DNA of 64,000 nt from Streptomyces sp. NBC_00271 (GTDB taxonomy: Bacteria > Actinomycetota > Actinomycetes > Streptomycetales > Streptomycetaceae): positions 4,712,001-4,776,000 of the forward strand of contig NZ_CP108070.1 in the NCBI RefSeq assembly GCF_036178845.1, read 5' to 3'. The first letter of the stretch is position 1. Each line of letters starts with the position of its first letter. Shown here piece by piece: positions 42,219 to 51,078 of the stretch. The position numbers were made by a program, and so were the translations under genes. The notes under the pieces are model-generated. The model was not told the DNA's origin and made no database searches. It worked only from the letters and a program-made list of their open reading frames with translations.

Positions 42219-43199
42219 TCACCTTGCGTGCCGGGCACTCAGGGAGTTCAGGAGGGCGGCTCCGCGTTCGGCGTCGTCCACACTCACGGCGAATTCCCTG
42301 CCCCTTGAAGGGTGGATGACCAGGCACTCGCCACCGCGCAGCATCACGGTGGTTCCCCGCCCGCTCAGCCGGTAGCCCCATCCGCCGACCTGGGCGGGCG
42401 TGCGGTTCTCGACGCGTGCCGACTCGATGTCCTCGGCGGCCCAGTGTCGTGTCGGCCAGCCGAAGGGACCGAAGGCGACGTCCAGACCTCGCTCGCTGAC
42501 GCGCGCCCGCACCGAGGAGCAGCCGAGGACCAGAAGGGACGCGAAGGCGAACGGCGCGGCCGCCAGCAGGAACGGAAGGTCCGTCAGACCCGCGAGCGCC
42601 GACACGACGACGGTGATCGCGAGCAGCCCGGTCAGGGCGGCGAGCGCATGGAGCCAGGAGTTCGACGTGCGGGCGAGCCATACGACCCGCTGTCCGGCGG
42701 GAATGTCCAGGGTCGGGCCGTCCGCCGTGGGCCGGGGTTCGTCCGGCGCCCGGCGCGCGGCCAGCAGACCGGCCGCGCCCGCTGCGGCCGCCACCACGAG
42801 CGTGCCCACGATCCCGCTCGTCACCGATCCCGCGTCGTGCCAGTCCGCGCGGTCCAGATTCGCCCGTACGACCGATGCCTGCCCGCCGAGCAGTGTCACA
42901 CCGCCGAAGCCGAGGCCCGCGGCCGCCCACCCTGGTACGCCGCGACCGGCCCCTGCCCGGCGCGGCGTCAGCACGACGACGAACGCCAGCACACCCCAGA
43001 TCAGCGCGGGGAAGAGGGCCGCGGCCCAGAGCGGCATGGAGTCGTCGGGCCTGTCCGAGCCGGCTTCCCAGTGGGTCGCCAGTCGGTCCGGGAGCCGACC
43101 GCTCGCGGCCAACGGCAGCGCCACCAAAAGGACCAGAACGCCGACGCCCCAGCCGACGGCGCCCCACACCGCTCCGCTCTTGCGCCCCTGCTCGCTCAC
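42219..43199 (-). CDS. DUF1648-type membrane protein, coupled to GntR regulator
   Basis: The 326-residue membrane protein has about five helices in the first 240 residues. It contains LATHWEAGSDRPDDSMPLWAAALFPALIWG, the DUF1648 (HWxxxG..D) motif, near residues 35-65. The C terminus (about 240-326: SSVRARVSERGLDVAFGPFGWPTRHWAAEDIESARVE) looks like a PH-like soluble domain. Function unknown. GTG 43199 overlaps the GntR stop by 4 bases, so the two proteins are made together, as in other YtrA-type GntR/membrane-protein pairs. Confidence 0.78.
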   Translation of the reverse strand: MSEQGRKSGAVWGAVGWGVGVLVLLVALPLAASGRLPDRLATHWEAGSDRPDDSMPLWAAALFPALIWGVLAFVVVLTPRRAGAGRGVPGWAAAGLGFGGVTLLGGQASVVRANLDRADWHDAGSVTSGIVGTLVVAAAAGAAGLLAARRAPDEPRPTADGPTLDIPAGQRVVWLARTSNSWLHALAALTGLLAITVVVSALAGLTDLPFLLAAAPFAFASLLVLGCSSVRARVSERGLDVAFGPFGWPTRHWAAEDIESARVENRTPAQVGGWGYRLSGRGTTVMLRGGECLVIHPSRGREFAVSVDDAERGAALLNSLSARHAR

Positions 43200-43543
43200 G
43201 AGATCCCCCTGATCATGTCGACGAGGTCGTTCTTGCTGTAGCCGAGGTGCGCCGCGTCGGCCACCAGGTCGCGTACGCGGTGCAGCAGAACGGAGCGCTG
43301 GTCCGCCCCGTCGGCCACCGTCACACCCCGACCCCGCCGGAACTCCAACACCCCTTCGTCGCGCAGCGCCCGAAGGCCCCGTAGAACCGTGTTGACGTTC
43401 ACATCCAGGGCCTGGGAAAGCTCCCGTGCCGGGGGAAGGCGGTCTCCCGGCCCGCACTCGCCCTCGGCGATGGCGCGCCGGATCGCGCCGGCCACCTGCT
43501 CGTGCAGGGGGCTACTGTCCGCGGTGTTCAGCCTCAACAGCAT
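43196..43543 (-). CDS. GntR-family (YtrA-type) transcriptional regulator
   Basis: The 115-residue protein is a winged HTH (about 10-80: ADSSPLHEQVAGAIRRAIAEGECGPGDRLPPARELSQALDVNVNTVLRGLRALRDEGVLEFRRGRGVTV) with only a short C-terminal helical tail, the YtrA subfamily form. The ATG at 43543 has no Shine-Dalgarno sequence and sits directly beside an inverted repeat (43544-43564), so a leaderless, autoregulated transcript is plausible. Confidence 0.85.
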   Translation of the reverse strand: MLLRLNTADSSPLHEQVAGAIRRAIAEGECGPGDRLPPARELSQALDVNVNTVLRGLRALRDEGVLEFRRGRGVTVADGADQRSVLLHRVRDLVADAAHLGYSKNDLVDMIRGIS

Positions 43544-43564
43544 GGTGCTAGTGAAGATAGCACC
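43544..43564. promoter_or_regulatory. Inverted repeat at the GntR gene start (likely autoregulatory operator)
   Basis: GGTGCTA (43544-43550) and TAGCACC (43558-43564) form a perfect 7-7-7 inverted repeat touching the start codon. On the minus strand it reads GGTGCTATCTTCACTAGCACC, with TATCTT in the middle as a possible -10 element. YtrA-type regulators usually bind such a site in their own promoter. Confidence 0.6.
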
Positions 43565-43864
43565 AACCGCTTGAAGTGGGAGCGTAGTTCGTGACGAACG
43601 ATGCGGCGGGAGCACCACCGACACCCGCCCCGTCCACCCCTTCCCCTACGTCGCCAAGAACCCGGCTACGAGACCGTCGGCAACCGGGTGCACGGCACGT
43701 GGGTGGTGTCCAAGGGAAAGGCCTGACCGCCCGATCGACATACCGGCAGCCCACAGGTCCGGGCGGAGGGCACCCGCCCCCTGGACAAGTGATGAGGTTA
43801 GGCTAACCTACCTTCGAACTCGTCCGGCGGGCGCTACCGCCCCGTGCCGAAAGCAGCCACACAC
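43565..43864. other. Intergenic region upstream of desE, with possible gene remnant
   Basis: Contains the first iron box (43793-43811). A plus-strand stretch at about 43645-43726 reads FPYVAKNP in one frame and then GYETVGNRVHGTWVVSKGKA and a stop in another, as if a frameshifted protein C terminus remained. The match between the frames is suggestive only, and no complete gene is present. Confidence 0.4.
43793..43811. promoter_or_regulatory. Iron box (DmdR1/IdeR-type) upstream of desE
   Basis: TGAGGTTAGGCTAACCTAC matches the TTAGGTTAGGCTAACCTAA iron-box consensus at 17 of 19 positions, 54 bases before the desE start. It predicts repression by the ferrous-iron regulator DmdR1. Confidence 0.9.
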
Positions 43865-44911
43865 ATGTCCAACGCCCGTGCCACCCACCTCACCCGACGC
43901 GGCATCCTCGCCGCCGGCGGCGCCCTCGGTCTCGGTGCCGTCCTCGCCGCCTGTGGCGACGACGACGGCAAAAGCGGTGGCTCGGAGTCGACGAAGGCCG
44001 CCGCCAAGTCCGGTCCCTGGACCTTCAAGGACGACCGCGGCACGACGGTGAAGCTGGACAAGATCCCGGGGAACATCGTCGCCTTCACCGGTGTCGCCGC
44101 CGCCCTCTACGACTACGGCATCGAGGTCAAGGGCGTCTTCGGCCCGACCACGACCAAGGACGGCAAGGCCGACGTCCAGGCCGGCGACATGGACGTCAGC
44201 AAGCTGACCGTCCTCGGCAACGAGTGGGGCCAGTTCAACATCGAGAAGTACGCGGCCCTCGCGCCCGACGTGCTGATCTCCACCATGTTCGACTCCGCGG
44301 GCACCCTCTGGTACGTCCCCGAGGAGTCCAAGGCGAAGATCCTCAAGCTCGCCCCGAGCGTCGGTGTCTCCGTCTACGACCGCCAGATGCCCGCGTCGTT
44401 GGAGCGCATGGTCGCGCTCGCCGTGTCGCTGGGCGCCGACGAGAAGTCCGCCAAGATCGCCGAGGCCAAGAAGAAGTTCGAGACGGCCGCGGAGCGGCTG
44501 CGCACCGCGGCCAAGGCCCGCCCCGAGATCAAGGTGCTCGCCGGTTCCGCGAGCCAGGACATCTTCTACGTCTCCGGCTCGAACCTCTCCATCGACCTGG
44601 AGTACTTCAAGGCGCTCGGCGTGAACATCGTCGAGCCCTCCGCCAAGGCCCTGAAGGCCAGCGGCGGCTGGTTCGAGAACCTGAGCTGGGAGAACGTCGA
44701 CAAGTACCCGGCGGACATCATCGTCATGGACGACCGCAGCGCGACCATCCAGCCGGCCGACATCACCGAGGCCACCTGGAAGAAGCTGCCCGCGGTCAAG
44801 GCCGGCCAGGTCATCGCCCGCTCCCCCGAGCCGATCGTGTCGTACGACAAGTGCACCCCGCTTCTCGACAACCTCGCCGAGGCGATCGAGGAGGCCAAGA
44901 AGGTCGCCTGA
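43865..44911 (+). CDS. desE: Ferrioxamine-binding lipoprotein
   Basis: Periplasmic-binding-type lipoprotein that captures ferrioxamine for an ABC importer. The 348-residue precursor starts at ATG 43865 (THLTRRGILAAGGALGLGAVLAAC), with the lipobox Cys at about residue 29. The body has the two-lobed fold of siderophore-binding proteins (NIVAFTGVAAALYDYGIEVKGVFG, ALAPDVLISTMFDS, YPADIIVMDDRS, PIVSYDKCTPLLDNLAEAIEEA). A GTG at 43844 is less suitable. It follows an iron box and is 42 bases from desF; its synteny with the desABCD genes supports the name. Confidence 0.93.
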   Translation: MSNARATHLTRRGILAAGGALGLGAVLAACGDDDGKSGGSESTKAAAKSGPWTFKDDRGTTVKLDKIPGNIVAFTGVAAALYDYGIEVKGVFGPTTTKDGKADVQAGDMDVSKLTVLGNEWGQFNIEKYAALAPDVLISTMFDSAGTLWYVPEESKAKILKLAPSVGVSVYDRQMPASLERMVALAVSLGADEKSAKIAEAKKKFETAAERLRTAAKARPEIKVLAGSASQDIFYVSGSNLSIDLEYFKALGVNIVEPSAKALKASGGWFENLSWENVDKYPADIIVMDDRSATIQPADITEATWKKLPAVKAGQVIARSPEPIVSYDKCTPLLDNLAEAIEEAKKVA

Positions 44912-44953
44912 CACCCCCTGCCGTGATCACCTGACGATGACTCAGGAGCACCC

Positions 44954-45808
44954 ATGACGACGGCCGTAGCCGCCCCGTTCCGTTTCTTCTCCCTCCAGGT
45001 CGTACGGACGAGGCGGCTCGGCCCGTCACTGGTCCGGATCACCTTCGCCGGGGCCGACCTGGCGGGCTTCGCCTCCCACGGCCGGGACCAGAGCCTCTCC
45101 CTCTTCCTGCCGCACCCCGGCCAGACCGAGCCGGCCGTCCCCTACGAGCTGGGCGACGGCTGGTGGCAGGGGTGGCGCGAACTCCCCGACGACGTACGGG
45201 CGGTGATGCGCTCGTACACGCTGCGGGCGCTGCGCCGGAACGCCCGGGGCCGTGCGAGCGAGATCGACATCGACTTCGTCCTGCACGGCGTGGAGCCGGA
45301 CGCCGAGGTCCCCGCGGGGCCGGCGTCCCAGTGGGCCTCCCGTGCGGGGGCCGGCGACCGCGTCGTACTGCTCGGCCCGGCGGTCGAGGACAACCGGGCG
45401 ATCCGCTTCCGCCCGCCCGCCGACACCGACCTGGTCGTCCTGTGGGCGGACGAGACCGCGCTGCCCGCCGCCTCCGCGATCCTCGAGTCCCTGCCCGCCG
45501 GCACCCGCGTCCGCGCCTGGCTGGAGGTCCAGCACGCCGAGGACGTCCAGGACCTGCTGGTCACCGCCGAGGCGGAGATCACCTGGCTCGTGCGCGACGA
45601 CGGGGCCCCCATGGCCGTCGACGCGGTACGGGCCGCCCGGCTTCCCGCCACCGAGAGCCCGTACGCCTGGATCGCGGGCGAGTCCGGGTGCGTGAAGGAG
45701 ATGCGCCGCCATCTCGTGCGCGAGCGTGGCATCGACCGCAGGCGGGTCACCTTCGTCGGCTACTGGCGGCGCGGGCTGACCGAGGAGCAACTGCGCGAGC
45801 AGGAGTGA
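44954..45808 (+). CDS. desF: Siderophore-interacting FAD ferric reductase
   Basis: Predicted to reduce ferric ferrioxamine in the cytosol and release iron. The 284-residue SIP-family protein has RSYTLRALRR (FAD-binding RxYT), GPASQWASRAGAGDRVVLLGP, and the C-terminal AWIAGESGCVKEMRRHLV plus GYWRRG, which form the NAD(P)H-binding lobe. ATG 44954 has CAGGAG 6 bases upstream. Likely in one transcript with desE. Confidence 0.92.
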   Translation: MTTAVAAPFRFFSLQVVRTRRLGPSLVRITFAGADLAGFASHGRDQSLSLFLPHPGQTEPAVPYELGDGWWQGWRELPDDVRAVMRSYTLRALRRNARGRASEIDIDFVLHGVEPDAEVPAGPASQWASRAGAGDRVVLLGPAVEDNRAIRFRPPADTDLVVLWADETALPAASAILESLPAGTRVRAWLEVQHAEDVQDLLVTAEAEITWLVRDDGAPMAVDAVRAARLPATESPYAWIAGESGCVKEMRRHLVRERGIDRRRVTFVGYWRRGLTEEQLREQE

Positions 45809-45846
45809 CCGTTCACGAAAAGGCACAGGTGGGGCGGGGTCGCAGA

Positions 45847-45875
45847 TCGACTTAGGTTAGGCTAACCTAAGTCGA
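45847..45875. promoter_or_regulatory. Perfect iron box upstream of desABCD
   Basis: TTAGGTTAGGCTAACCTAA at 45852-45870 is the full 19-bp iron-box consensus. The symmetry extends outward to 29 bases (45847-45875) except at the centre. It lies 88 bases before desA and should give iron-repressed siderophore synthesis through DmdR1. Confidence 0.95.
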
Positions 45876-45957
45876 GCCGGCCCCGCCCCTCTTTCGTCCC
45901 GGCCCAGCCCTCGCCCCACCCGTCCCGCTCGGACTCTCCCGCACGGAGGACCCCCAC

Positions 45958-47415
45958 ATGCGCTCGCACCTGCTCAATGACACGACCGCGGAGCGGTACC
46001 GCCGCTCCGTGACCGAAGGAATCGAGCGGGTGGCGGCCAAACTCGCCACCACCGACCGACCGTTCACGGGTGTCACGGTCGACGCCCTCGCTCCCCGTAT
46101 CGAGCAGATCGACCTGGACCGCCCGCTGCACGACACCAGCGCCGTCCTCGACGAGCTCGAAGAGGTCTACCTCCGGGACGCGATCTACTTCCACCACCCG
46201 CGCTACCTCGCGCACCTCAACTGCCCGGTGGTCATACCCGCCGTGCTCGGCGAGGCCGTCCTGTCCGCCGTCAACTCCTCCCTGGACACCTGGGACCAGT
46301 CGGCCGGCGGCACCCTCATCGAGCGCCGGCTCATCGACTGGACCAACGAGCGCATCGGCCTCGGCCCGGCCGCCGACGGCGTGTTCACCAGCGGCGGCAG
46401 CCAGTCCAACCTCCAGGCCCTGCTGCTGGCCCGCGAGGAGGCCAAGCCAGGGAGCGGACCGGGCGACAACGCCGCCAGACTCCGCATCTTCGCCTCCGAG
46501 GTCAGCCACTTCAGCGTCAAGAAGTCGGCCAAACTCCTCGGCCTCGGCGCGGACGCCGTCGTCACGATCCCCGTCGACCACGACAAGCGCATGCAGACGC
46601 TCGCCCTCGCCCACGAGCTGGAGCGCTGCGAGCGCGACGGCCTGATCCCGATGGCCGTCGTCGCCACCGCCGGCACCACCGACTTCGGCTCCATCGACCC
46701 GCTGCCCGAGATCGCGGAGCTGTGCTCCCGGTTCGGCGCCTGGATGCACGTGGACGCGGCCTACGGCTGCGGACTGCTCGCCTCCCTCAAGAACCGGGAC
46801 CGCCTCGAGGGCATCGAGCGCGCCGACTCCGTCACCGTCGACTACCACAAGTCCTTCTTCCAGCCCGTGAGTTCGTCCGCCGTGCTGGTCCGCGACCCCG
46901 CCACCCTGCGCCACGCCACCTACCACGCGGAGTACCTGAACCCGCGCCGCATGGTCCAGGAGCGCATCCCCAACCAGGTCGACAAGTCCCTCCAGACCAC
47001 CCGCCGCTTCGACGCCCTCAAGCTGTGGATGACGCTGCGCGTGATGGGCGCCGACGGCATCGGCGAACTCTTCGACGAGGTCTGCGAACTGGCCCAGGAG
47101 GGCTGGAAGCTGCTCGTGGCCGACCCCCGCTACGACGTGGTGGTCGAGCCGTCTTTGTCCACCCTCGTCTTCCGCTTCATCCCGGCCGCCGTCACCGACC
47201 CGGCCGAGATCGACCGCGCCAACCTCTACGCCCGCAAGGCCCTGTTCGCCTCCGGTGACGCCGTCGTCGCGGGCACCAAGGTCGGCGGCCGCCACTACCT
47301 GAAGTTCACCCTGCTCAACCCCGAGACCACGGTCGACGACATCGCCGCCGTGCTCGATCTGATCGCCGGCCACGCCGAGCAGTACCTGGGAGAGTCCCTT
47401 GACCGCGCTTCCTGA
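45958..47415 (+). CDS. desA: Lysine decarboxylase of desferrioxamine biosynthesis
   Basis: PLP-dependent group II decarboxylase that makes cadaverine from lysine, the first step to desferrioxamine. The 485-residue protein has [30 protein letters not shown] (PLP-binding Asp) and [18 protein letters not shown], with the Schiff-base Lys at residue 298. ATG 45958 follows a GGAGGA motif. It overlaps desB by 17 bases, first of four overlapping genes. Confidence 0.96.
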   Translation: MRSHLLNDTTAERYRRSVTEGIERVAAKLATTDRPFTGVTVDALAPRIEQIDLDRPLHDTSAVLDELEEVYLRDAIYFHHPRYLAHLNCPVVIPAVLGEAVLSAVNSSLDTWDQSAGGTLIERRLIDWTNERIGLGPAADGVFTSGGSQSNLQALLLAREEAKPGSGPGDNAARLRIFASEVSHFSVKKSAKLLGLGADAVVTIPVDHDKRMQTLALAHELERCERDGLIPMAVVATAGTTDFGSIDPLPEIAELCSRFGAWMHVDAAYGCGLLASLKNRDRLEGIERADSVTVDYHKSFFQPVSSSAVLVRDPATLRHATYHAEYLNPRRMVQERIPNQVDKSLQTTRRFDALKLWMTLRVMGADGIGELFDEVCELAQEGWKLLVADPRYDVVVEPSLSTLVFRFIPAAVTDPAEIDRANLYARKALFASGDAVVAGTKVGGRHYLKFTLLNPETTVDDIAAVLDLIAGHAEQYLGESLDRAS

Positions 47416-48685
47416 ATCCGTCGAAGCCACTGGAAAGACTCACGACTTCGTGGGGATCGGGCTCGGGCCCTTCAACCTCGGCCTCGCCTGCCTCACCGAG
47501 CCGATCGCCGATCTGGACGGCGTCTTCCTGGAGTCCAAGCCGGACTTCGAGTGGCACTCCGGGATGTTCCTGGAGGGCGCGCACCTCCAGACCCCGTTCA
47601 TGTCGGACCTGGTGACCCTCGCCGACCCGACCTCCCCGTACTCCTTCCTCAACTACCTCAAGGAGTCCGGGCGGCTGTACTCCTTCTACATCCGCGAGAA
47701 CTTCTACCCGCTCCGGGTCGAGTACGACGACTACTGCCGCTGGGCCGCCTCGAAACTGAGCAGCGTCCGCTTCAGCACGACGGTCGAGGAAGTGACGTAC
47801 GAGGGCGATCTGTACCACGTACGGACGACGGCCGGCGAGGTGTTCCGCGCCCGCCACCTGGTCCTGGGCACCGGAACACCCCCGTACATCCCCGAGGCCT
47901 GCGCGGACCTCGGCGGCGACCTCATCCACAACTCCCGCTATCTCCAGCACAAGCGGGAGCTCCAGGCGAAGAAGTCGATCACGCTCGTCGGCAGCGGCCA
48001 GTCCGCCGCCGAGATCTACTACGACCTGCTCAGCGAGATCGACGTCCACGGCTACCGGCTGAACTGGGTCACGCGCTCTCCGCGCTTCTTCCCGCTCGAG
48101 TACACCAAACTCACGCTGGAGATGACCTCCCCGGAGTACATCGACTACTTCCACGCGCTGCCCGAGCCGACGCGCTACCGCCTCCAGACGGAGCAGAAGG
48201 GCCTGTTCAAGGGCATCGACGGCGAGCTGATCGACGCGATCTTCGACCTGCTCTACCAGAAGAACCTCGGCGGTCCCGTCCCGACGCGGCTGCTCACCAA
48301 CTCCTCCCTGAACACAGCCGCTCACGAGAACGGCACGTACACCCTGGGCCTGCGCCAGGAGGAGCAGGGCAAGGACTACGAGCTGAGCTCCGAGGGCCTG
48401 ATCCTGGCCACCGGCTACAAGTACGCCGAGCCCGCGTTCCTGAAGCCGGTCCAGGGCCGGCTGCGCTACGACACCCGCGGCAACTTCGACGTGGCCCGCA
48501 ACTACGCCATCGACACCACCGGCCGCGGCGTCTTCCTCCAGAACGCGGGCGTCCACACCCACAGCATCACCAGCCCCGACCTGGGCATGGGCCCGTACCG
48601 CAACGCGTCCATCATCCGTGAGCTGCTCGGCACCGAGTACTACCCGGTCGAGAAGACGATCGCGTTCCAGGAGTTCAGCGTATGA
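47399..48685 (+). CDS. desB: Cadaverine N-monooxygenase
   Basis: FAD- and NADPH-dependent N-hydroxylation of cadaverine. The 428-residue protein has the FAD motif [14 protein letters not shown] (about 19-32), [31 protein letters not shown], the NADPH motif [16 protein letters not shown] (about 198) and the C-terminal [15 protein letters not shown], as in lysine/ornithine N-monooxygenases. It starts at TTG 47399 with GGGAGAG 4-5 bases upstream, inside the desA coding region. Confidence 0.95.
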   Translation: MTALPESVEATGKTHDFVGIGLGPFNLGLACLTEPIADLDGVFLESKPDFEWHSGMFLEGAHLQTPFMSDLVTLADPTSPYSFLNYLKESGRLYSFYIRENFYPLRVEYDDYCRWAASKLSSVRFSTTVEEVTYEGDLYHVRTTAGEVFRARHLVLGTGTPPYIPEACADLGGDLIHNSRYLQHKRELQAKKSITLVGSGQSAAEIYYDLLSEIDVHGYRLNWVTRSPRFFPLEYTKLTLEMTSPEYIDYFHALPEPTRYRLQTEQKGLFKGIDGELIDAIFDLLYQKNLGGPVPTRLLTNSSLNTAAHENGTYTLGLRQEEQGKDYELSSEGLILATGYKYAEPAFLKPVQGRLRYDTRGNFDVARNYAIDTTGRGVFLQNAGVHTHSITSPDLGMGPYRNASIIRELLGTEYYPVEKTIAFQEFSV

Positions 48686-49251
48686 GCACCACGAGCCGTA
48701 CCGGCACGACCACCGACGTGGGCACCTTCGCCATCCGCCCCCTCGACCCCATCGAGGACGCCGAGCTGCTGCACGGCTGGGTGACGCATCCCAAGGCCGC
48801 CTTCTGGATGATGCAGGAGGCGAAGCTGCACGACGTGGAGCGCGAGTACATGGCCATCGCGGCCAGCGAGTACCACGACGCGTTCCTGGGGTCGCTGGAC
48901 GGCGAACCCGTGTTCCTGATGGAGCGGTACGACCCGGCGCACGTGGAGCTGGTCGGTCTGTACGAGCCCGCGCCCGGAGATGTCGGCATGCACTTCCTGG
49001 TCGCGCCGGCCGAGACGCCGGTGCACGGGTTCACCCGCGCGGTGATCACCGCGGTGATGGAGCACCTGTTCGCCGACCCGACGACCGCGCGGGTCGTCGT
49101 CGAGCCCGACGTGCGCAACACGGCCGTGCACGCGCTGAACGAAGCCGTCGGGTTCGTGCCCGAGCGCGAGATAGAGAAGCCGGAGAAAAGGGCGTTGCTG
49201 AGCTTCTGCACCCGGGAGCGGTTCGAGCGGACGGCGGGGGTGACCGTATGA
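48682..49251 (+). CDS. desC: N-hydroxycadaverine acyltransferase
   Basis: GNAT/AlcB-type acyltransferase that adds succinyl or acetyl groups to N-hydroxycadaverine. The 189-residue protein has [56 protein letters not shown] and [20 protein letters not shown], the acyl-CoA site and conserved His of siderophore acyltransferases. The ATG at 48682 overlaps the desB stop (ATGA). Confidence 0.94.
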   Translation: MSTTSRTGTTTDVGTFAIRPLDPIEDAELLHGWVTHPKAAFWMMQEAKLHDVEREYMAIAASEYHDAFLGSLDGEPVFLMERYDPAHVELVGLYEPAPGDVGMHFLVAPAETPVHGFTRAVITAVMEHLFADPTTARVVVEPDVRNTAVHALNEAVGFVPEREIEKPEKRALLSFCTRERFERTAGVTV

Positions 49252-51020
49252 GCCTCGCCGACGCCGTGGCCCACCTCTCCCCCGAGCGCTGGGAGCGCGC
49301 GAGCCGCCTTCTCGTCCGCAAGGCCCTCGCCGAGTTCGCGCACGAGCGCCTCATCACGCCGGAGCCAGACGGAGACGGCGGGTACGTCGTCCGCAGCGAC
49401 GACGGTCTGACCCGCTACCGCTTCACCGCCACCCGCCGCTCCCTCGACCACTGGCAGGTCGACCCCGAGTCGATCACCCGCCACCGCGACGGGGCCGAAC
49501 TGCCGCTCGCCGCACTCGACTTCTTCATCGAGCTGAAGACGTCACTGGGCCTGAGCGACGAGGTGCTGCCGGTCTACCTGGAGGAGATCTCCTCCACCCT
49601 CTCGGGCACCTGTTTCAAACTCACCAAGCCGCAGATCCCGTCCGCCGAGCTCGCGAAGGCCTCCTTCCAGGAGATCGAGACCGGCATGACCGAGGGCCAC
49701 CCCTGCTTCGTCGCCAACAACGGGCGGCTCGGCTTCGGCGTGCACGAGTACCTCTCGTACGCGCCCGAGAGCGCGAGCCCGATCCGGCTGGTGTGGCTGG
49801 CCGCGCACCGCTCCCGGGCAGCCTTCACCGCGGGTGTGGGCATCGAGTACGAGTCCTTCGTGCGCGAGGAGCTGGGCGCCAGGACGGTCGAGCGGTTCGC
49901 CGCCACCCTCACCGAACAGGGTCTCGACCCCGAGGACTACCTCCTCATCCCCGTCCACCCCTGGCAGTGGTGGAACAAGCTCTCGGTGACCTTCGCGGCC
50001 GAGGTCGCCCAGCGCCACCTGGTCTGCCTCGGCGAGGGCGACGACGAGTACCTGGCCCAGCAGTCCATCCGGACCTTCTTCAACACCACCAGCCCCAAGA
50101 AGCACTACGTGAAGACGGCGCTGAGCGTCCTCAACATGGGCTTCATGCGCGGTCTGTCCGCCGCCTACATGGAGGCGACCCCGGCGATCAACGACTGGCT
50201 GGCCCAGCTCGTCGAGAACGACCCGGTGCTCAAGTCCACCGGCCTGTCGGTCATCCGCGAGCGCGCCGCCGTCGGCTACCGCCACCTGGAGTACGAGGCC
50301 GCCACCGACCGCTACTCCCCGTACCGCAAAATGCTCGCGGCCCTGTGGCGGGAGACCCCGGTCCCCTCGCTCCAGGAGGGCGAGAGCCTGGCCACCATGG
50401 CCTCCCTCGTCCATGTCGACCACACGGGCGCCTCCTTCGCGGGCGCGCTGATCGAGCGGTCCGGGCTGTCCCCCGTGGAGTGGCTGCGCCGCTATCTGCG
50501 CGCCTACTTCACGCCCCTCCTGCACAGCTTCTACGCCTACGACCTGGTCTACATGCCGCATGGCGAGAACGTCATCCTCGTCCTCAAGGACGGCGTCGTG
50601 CAGCGCGCGATCTACAAGGACATCGCCGAGGAGATCGCCGTCATGGACCCGCAGGCGGTGCTGCCGCCCGTGGTCGAGCGGATCCGCGTCGAGGTCCCCG
50701 AGGACAAAAAACTCCTGTCCATCTTCACGGACGTCTTCGACTGCTTCTTCCGCTTCCTGGCGGCCGACCTGGCCGACGAGGGCATCCTCGACGAGGACGA
50801 CTTCTGGCGGACGGTCGCCGAGTCCGTACGCGAGTACCAGAAGTCGGCGCCCGAACTCGCCGACAAGTTCCGGCAGTACGACATGTTCGCGCCCGAGTTC
50901 GCGCTGTCCTGCCTGAACCGGCTCCAGCTGCGCAACAACAAGCAGATGGTGGACCTGGCCGATCCGTCCGGCGCACTCCAGCTGGTCGGCAGCCTGAAGA
51001 ACCCGATCGCGGGCCTCTGA
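49248..51020 (+). CDS. desD: NRPS-independent siderophore synthetase
   Basis: IucA/IucC-family synthetase that joins and cyclises succinyl-hydroxycadaverine units to desferrioxamine E/B with ATP. The 590-residue protein has GHPCFVANNGRLGFGVHEYLSYAPE (nucleotide-binding region), IPVHPWQW, QQSIRTFFNTTSPKKHYVKTALSVLNMGFMRGLS (ATP contacts) and YDLVYMPHGENVILVLKDGVVQRAIYKDIAEE (FhuF-like C-terminal lobe). ATG 49248 overlaps the desC stop. A hairpin ends the operon at 51028-51058. Confidence 0.96.
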   Translation: MSLADAVAHLSPERWERASRLLVRKALAEFAHERLITPEPDGDGGYVVRSDDGLTRYRFTATRRSLDHWQVDPESITRHRDGAELPLAALDFFIELKTSLGLSDEVLPVYLEEISSTLSGTCFKLTKPQIPSAELAKASFQEIETGMTEGHPCFVANNGRLGFGVHEYLSYAPESASPIRLVWLAAHRSRAAFTAGVGIEYESFVREELGARTVERFAATLTEQGLDPEDYLLIPVHPWQWWNKLSVTFAAEVAQRHLVCLGEGDDEYLAQQSIRTFFNTTSPKKHYVKTALSVLNMGFMRGLSAAYMEATPAINDWLAQLVENDPVLKSTGLSVIRERAAVGYRHLEYEAATDRYSPYRKMLAALWRETPVPSLQEGESLATMASLVHVDHTGASFAGALIERSGLSPVEWLRRYLRAYFTPLLHSFYAYDLVYMPHGENVILVLKDGVVQRAIYKDIAEEIAVMDPQAVLPPVVERIRVEVPEDKKLLSIFTDVFDCFFRFLAADLADEGILDEDDFWRTVAESVREYQKSAPELADKFRQYDMFAPEFALSCLNRLQLRNNKQMVDLADPSGALQLVGSLKNPIAGL

Positions 51021-51027
51021 AACCGGT

Positions 51028-51058
51028 GGGGCTCAGGAGTACGGTCCTCCTGAGCCCC
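51028..51058. terminator. Terminator hairpin after desD
   Basis: GGGGCTCAGGA (51028-51038) pairs perfectly with TCCTGAGCCCC (51048-51058), loop of 9, followed by ATCTTTCC. It separates the convergent des operon and hexosaminidase gene. Confidence 0.85.
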
Positions 51059-51078
51059 ATCTTTCCCGTCAACGCCGC

